Shown here: positions 60,577 to 64,000 of the stretch, in pieces
Layout: every line of letters starts with the position of its first letter
Position numbering within the stretch: the first letter of the stretch is position 1
Assembly (NCBI GenBank): GCA_029262065.1
Contig: JAJDAC010000048.1
Coordinates: forward strand, 124,001 to 188,000
DNA: 64,000 nt
Source: Candidatus Krumholzibacteriota bacterium
GTDB lineage: Bacteria; Krumholzibacteriota; Krumholzibacteriia; JAJRXK01
Direction of reading: 5' to 3'
Made by a program: the position numbers and the translations under genes
The notes under the pieces: generated by a model
What the model was told of the DNA's origin: nothing
Databases searched by the model: none
The model's input: the letters and a program-made list of their open reading frames with translations, nothing else

Positions 60577-62055
60577 CTAAATCCCTCCACCCCCACGAAC
60601 CAGCACCTTCATGATCTGCCCCGGCCGAACAATCGACTCCAAGCTCATCCCGTTCATCAACGCCAACCCCGCCTCATCGACCTCCGCCCCTGCGGGCAGC
60701 GGGTACCTGGACACGAATTCCGAAAACGGCCCGTTCACCGTGGACTCCACGATGCTCAGCCGAATCGGCTGCACGTTCAGTCGCGACGGGTCGGAAAGGC
60801 CAGCGAAACCGTCGGCCGGTTGGATCAAGACGTTGCGGAACTGCGTGTAGCTGTCATCGGTCGTCAAGCCGTGGAATATGAACACGCGACCGCCGCGCTC
60901 GATGAACGTGGATACGACGCGTTGCGTCTGCTGCTCGGTGGCGATACTGGCTTCAATGCGAACCGCGGGCGCGCCGTTGATGTTCAGGTTCTTCCGCGAT
61001 TGCACCGTGAGTCCTTCTTGCTGTGCGAACGCATCGGCGGCCGCGCCCACGTTGGCCTGTGAAGCCAGCTGCATGAGTACGGCTGCGTCCTGCTCGGGTG
61101 AAACCACCGTCACCTGGGTACGGCCGTTCTGCAGTTTCCAGTTGGCCGGCACGGGAAATTTGAAGGCCAGCTCGGGATGGTAGAACACACCGTCAGCCAC
61201 GTAGCCTTCGCGCGGGTTCGAGCCGAAAGTAAGGCCGTCGAGCTTGCGTAGGAACTCCTCGCGGTTACGACGATAGGTAGCACGCCCAACCTGTTGCTGC
61301 TGCAGGCCGGTTAGATGCAACACGGTATCGTAGCGCTCGCCCGGGTCGGGATGGGTGCTGGCCCACGACGGCAGTCGCCCGCCTTCGCCGCTCAGCGCCG
61401 ACAGCGTACCGAAGAACGATGCCATGTTCGTCGTGTCGTACCCCAGCTTCGTGGCGTATTCCACGCCGAGCTGGTCCGACTGCCGTTCGTCGTCGCGTCC
61501 GTATTTCAACAGCAGAAGTTGTCCCGCGCCGCCGGCGACGCCTGCGTATTGCGCAAACGTGTCGCTCAGCACCGAGCCCAGGCCCAGTCCCAGTCCGAAC
61601 AACGCCTGCTGGGTGTACCGTTGGGCGCCGTGGCGCGCGGTCACGTGACCGATTTCGTGCCCCATGACTCCGGCCAGCGCGCCTTCGTCCTGCAGATAGG
61701 CCAGGATGCCACGCGTGATGTAGACGTATCCCCCCGGCAGGGCAAACGCGTTCACCACCGGGTCGTCGAGCAGGCGAAAGTGAAAGTCCAGGTCGGGCAG
61801 ATGGCTCACCGGCACCATGTTCTCGCCGATCTGTTCGACGTAGGCAGCGAGCTGGGGGTCATCGTACACACCGTACTGTCCGACGATGGCCTGATCGCTC
61901 TCGGCCCCGATCTGGAGCTCCTGGCCCTCGCTCAGCAAGCTGAACTCACGACGACCGGTCACGGGGTTGGTGGCGCAGGCCTCGAGCATGAGGCACCCGA
62001 TCAACGCGAGCGAAAGAGTGCAGGCCGGCCGCAGCCGGCTCGAAAGGCGATTCAT
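60577..62055 (-). CDS. M48-family metalloprotease, lipoprotein
   Basis: This is a 492-residue protein; ATG 62055 has AGGAG ten bases upstream. The signal ends in the lipobox LEAC with Cys27. Zinc motif HEIGH (133-137) and the third-ligand block DDERQSDQLG are those of periplasmic M48 proteases such as BepA/YfgC and LoiP. A C-terminal domain (about 300-490) contains HPELAFKFPVPANWKL and ends with MSLESIVRPGQIMKVL, a common M48 tail. Likely roles are quality control of outer-membrane proteins or the envelope. The upstream 295-bp gap to vanZ holds repeats and a terminator. Confidence 0.93.
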   Translation of the reverse strand: MNRLSSRLRPACTLSLALIGCLMLEACATNPVTGRREFSLLSEGQELQIGAESDQAIVGQYGVYDDPQLAAYVEQIGENMVPVSHLPDLDFHFRLLDDPVVNAFALPGGYVYITRGILAYLQDEGALAGVMGHEIGHVTARHGAQRYTQQALFGLGLGLGSVLSDTFAQYAGVAGGAGQLLLLKYGRDDERQSDQLGVEYATKLGYDTTNMASFFGTLSALSGEGGRLPSWASTHPDPGERYDTVLHLTGLQQQQVGRATYRRNREEFLRKLDGLTFGSNPREGYVADGVFYHPELAFKFPVPANWKLQNGRTQVTVVSPEQDAAVLMQLASQANVGAAADAFAQQEGLTVQSRKNLNINGAPAVRIEASIATEQQTQRVVSTFIERGGRVFIFHGLTTDDSYTQFRNVLIQPADGFAGLSDPSRLNVQPIRLSIVESTVNGPFSEFVSRYPLPAGAEVDEAGLALMNGMSLESIVRPGQIMKVLVRGGGGI

Positions 62056-62149
62056 GGGCAAATGTCTCCTGATGAGCGGATTGGCGTATCGAGGGGCTTG
62101 GTTGAACCCTAGTGCCGCAGTCGGCAGCTCACAAGGGAGAAGGCATCCA

Positions 62150-62204
62150 GGGGGGCACTGGGATAGGACAACCCGGGGGGCACCGGGATAGGAACAACCC
62201 GGAG
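62150..62204. repeat. Two copies of a 25-26-bp direct repeat
   Basis: GGGGGCACTGGGATAGGACA plus ACCCG is followed directly by a copy that differs by one substitution and one inserted A. The pair lies in the M48-vanZ intergenic region with no open frame. It is a local duplication; no function is evident. Confidence 0.75.
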
Positions 62205-62225
62205 GGGAGGGGGGTTCCGGGCACG

Positions 62226-62259
62226 AAAAAGCCGGGTGCACTCGCCAGGCACCCGGCTT
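62226..62259 (-). terminator. Terminator of the mqnE-vanZ unit
   Basis: On the minus strand AAGCCGGGTGC pairs with GCACCCGGCTT (11 bp) around a 9-base loop, followed by five T residues. It lies about 90 bp beyond the vanZ stop. Confidence 0.7.
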
Positions 62260-62350
62260 GCCTCCGTAGGATCCGGGCGGATCGGGAGGTGTCCCACGAA
62301 ACGACCTTCTCGCCGGGTCGTTCCGCGTTAGTGGTATACGCGCGAAACCG

Positions 62351-62770
62351 TCAGTGGGTTTCGGTGGTAGACCGTGGCTTCGCATAATTGTGACAAGTGG
62401 CAAGTAGAACGGCGCCGGCCGCGTTCAGCGTCATGTCGATCAGCGAAAAGAACCGACCTGGTACGTAGTACTGGTGCACCTCATCCAGGGCACCGTAGAC
62501 AGAGGCAACGATGACGGCAATGACGAGGTGCCGGCGCGTCGTGCTCGACCAGGCGGACATCGCCCGCACGAGCAGAAAAGTAAGCCCGGCGTAGGCGGGG
62601 ATGTGCAGCAGGTTGTGCCACCGCGGTTCCAGCAGCATCATGCGCCGACCCAGCACGTCCTGTGTGTCATCGGGAATGGAAGACAGGGCGAACAGTCCGC
62701 CCATATAGGCCAGGGCCAGGACCGTCCATCCGGCCCGCCAGGCTCGTGCCGGTTCAGGCGAGCGCGCCAT
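62351..62770 (-). CDS. VanZ-family membrane protein
   Basis: This 139-residue protein has about four transmembrane helices. The VanZ signature is ALDEVHQYYVPGRFFSLIDMTLNAAG, and WHNLLHIPAYAGL precedes it. VanZ proteins confer low-level teicoplanin resistance in enterococci, but most family members have unknown roles. Its start overlaps the end of mqnE by 17 bp, so the two are cotranscribed. Confidence 0.9.
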   Translation of the reverse strand: MARSPEPARAWRAGWTVLALAYMGGLFALSSIPDDTQDVLGRRMMLLEPRWHNLLHIPAYAGLTFLLVRAMSAWSSTTRRHLVIAVIVASVYGALDEVHQYYVPGRFFSLIDMTLNAAGAVLLATCHNYAKPRSTTETH

Positions 62771-63974
62771 CCTGCAAATCCGCGCCGGCCCAGGCGGGCC
62801 CCTGCCAGCTGCCCTCGGTGCGTACGAGTTCGCGGTGCTTGGGGTCGATGGGGCGGTACAGCGTGTCCCGCTCCACCGGAACGCGTCCGGCTTCGGAGAT
62901 GAACGTGCACAGTTGCTCGCGCGTCATGCCCTTGCCGGCCTTGCCGCCGGCGGCGTGGGTGATGCGTTCGTCGACGATGGTGCCGTCGAGGTCGTTGGCG
63001 CCGAAGTGCAGCGCAACCTGAGCGATCTTCTGCGTCAGCATGACCCAGTACGCTTTGATGTGCGCGAAGTTGTCCAGCATCAGCCGACTCACGGCAATGA
63101 CCTTCAGGTCGTCGAAACCGTCGGTGGCGGGCATGTGGCCCTCGAACGGCGTGTTCTCGGGGTGGAACGCCAGCGGAATGAGGCAGTCGAACCCCTGCGT
63201 CTCGTCCTGGAGTTCGCGCAGCTTGATGAGGTGGTCGACGCGTTCCTCGAACGTCTCGACGTGTCCGTATAGAATGGTGGCGTTCGTGCGGAGGCCCTTC
63301 AGATGGCAGATCCTGGCCACCTCGAGCCAGCGCTCCCCCGTCATCTTCTTCTGCGCAATGATATCACGGGCGCGCGGATGGAAGATCTCGGCGCCACCGC
63401 CGGGGCAGCTGTCCAGGCCCGCTTCCATGAGCTCGTCCAGCGTGTCCTCCACGCTTTTCTTGTTCAGTTTGGCCAGCCAGTCCACCTCGACCATGGTGAA
63501 CGCTTTCAGGTGCACCTTCGGAAAGGCTTCCTTCAGGGCGCGCAAGATGTCGAGGTACACGTCGTACTTCCACTGCGGATGCAGTCCACCCACGATGTGG
63601 AATTCGCGTACATCGGGCGTGTAGTCACGGCGCGCCACGTCGACCGCTTCCTGCGGTGAGTACGCCCACGTGCCCGGCGCGTTGGGAATGTCCTTGTATG
63701 CGCACAACTCGCATCCCACGAAGCAAACGTTGGTGGGATTGAGGTGACGATTGGTGTTCCAGTAGGTGACCCGGCCGTGCATGCGTTCGCGTACCAGGTT
63801 GGCCAGTCGGCCCACGGTGAAGACATCCGAGCTCTCGAACAGCCGGACGCCGTCGTCGAGGTTCAGGCGTTCGCCGGCCTCGACCTTGGCCACGACGGCC
63901 GACAGATCGACATTGGCGGAAGGGTTCTTCGCGGGGCGCTCGCGCGGGACATCGGTGCGGGGCTTCTTCGACAT
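62754..63974 (-). CDS. mqnE: Aminofutalosine synthase (radical SAM)
   Basis: This 406-residue radical SAM enzyme makes aminodeoxyfutalosine from chorismate-derived 3-enolpyruvylbenzoate and SAM, an early step of the futalosine menaquinone pathway. The [4Fe-4S] Cys are C84, C88 and C91 in CFVGCELC. YWNTNRHLNPTN before it, FHIVGGLHPQW, SCPGGGAEIF and LFGANDLDGTIVDE-type sequence (HFGANDLDGTIVDERI) distinguish MqnE/MqnC from CofH. It shows that the organism makes menaquinone by the futalosine route. Other mqn genes lie outside the window. It overlaps vanZ by 17 bp. Confidence 0.95.
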   Translation of the reverse strand: MSKKPRTDVPRERPAKNPSANVDLSAVVAKVEAGERLNLDDGVRLFESSDVFTVGRLANLVRERMHGRVTYWNTNRHLNPTNVCFVGCELCAYKDIPNAPGTWAYSPQEAVDVARRDYTPDVREFHIVGGLHPQWKYDVYLDILRALKEAFPKVHLKAFTMVEVDWLAKLNKKSVEDTLDELMEAGLDSCPGGGAEIFHPRARDIIAQKKMTGERWLEVARICHLKGLRTNATILYGHVETFEERVDHLIKLRELQDETQGFDCLIPLAFHPENTPFEGHMPATDGFDDLKVIAVSRLMLDNFAHIKAYWVMLTQKIAQVALHFGANDLDGTIVDERITHAAGGKAGKGMTREQLCTFISEAGRVPVERDTLYRPIDPKHRELVRTEGSWQGPAWAGADLQDGALA

Positions 63975-64000
63975 GTGCCAAGTATAGGTAGCGTGAGCGG

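Noticed and set aside
62056-62403. Upstream extension of the M48 protease
   Set aside because: It precedes the lipoprotein signal peptide and covers direct repeats and a terminator.

Overview
The window is about 64 kb of GC-rich bacterial chromosome, densely coded on both strands. It contains no phage, plasmid, insertion sequence, CRISPR array or rRNA. Several features point to a Gram-negative lineage of the FCB type, such as Eisenbacteria or Krumholzibacteriota-like groups. Four large exported proteins end in a FlgD-like Ig domain opened by a PNPF(N/R) motif. There is a predicted outer-membrane barrel, lipoproteins, a futalosine-pathway menaquinone gene (mqnE), a mitochondrial-type EF-G, and an ftsH-folP-cdaA block. 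The phylum assignment is inference from gene content only.

Layout. Bases 1-7.5 kb hold a nucleoside salvage group: an adenosine deaminase-like protein with a changed metal site, purine nucleoside phosphorylase, NupC, uridine kinase and Hpt. A sulfatase-fold enzyme, a Rieske oxygenase and an atypical receiver are interspersed, and a 44-residue, extremely acidic microprotein follows hpt. From 7.5 to 20.1 kb, minus-strand genes encode exported proteins: a TPR-CHAT protease, two large FlgD-tailed proteins, a PQQ-type sugar dehydrogenase-like protein and a barrel protein. From 20.3 to 25.4 kb are a Ser/Thr kinase overlapping an ECF sigma factor, a HAD phosphatase and an M14 carboxypeptidase. From 25.5 to 30.7 kb are a CPBP-like membrane protein, guaB with a near-consensus sigma-70 promoter, a TetR regulator with queG, and a putative lipoprotein. 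From 30.7 to 36.1 kb are a subtilase with a beta-helix, an alpha/beta hydrolase and an unknown protein.

The most unusual part is 36.1-43.1 kb. It encodes an MCP-like membrane protein, a CheA-like protein fused to CheW and receiver domains, an excisionase-type DNA-binding protein and a STAS-GAF-GAF-HD-GYP protein. Nearly every classical catalytic or phosphorylation residue I could align in these proteins is replaced. Two close -24/-12 (sigma-54) promoter matches precede its two halves, and each has a GCAC-N5-GTGC inverted repeat 110-145 bp further upstream. I propose a sigma-54-controlled signalling island built largely from pseudoenzymes.

From 43 to 50.6 kb are a PucR-type regulator and the tilS-ftsH-folP-cdaA housekeeping block, with a tRNA(CAT) beside tilS. 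From 50.6 to 54.6 kb are an isolated ilvC, a peptidase-fold protein without its HExxH, and gltX followed by tRNA-Gln, tRNA-Glu and twin terminators. From 54.6 to 64 kb are a RarD-like transporter, a secreted unknown, a RecA/KaiC-like ATPase behind a mitochondrial-type fusA, a 26-residue membrane microprotein, a TPR-like protein, an M48 lipoprotein protease, VanZ and mqnE.

Starts were chosen by Shine-Dalgarno spacing, signal peptides and family length, and several differ from the longest open frame. All function calls come from reading motifs; no database search was possible.
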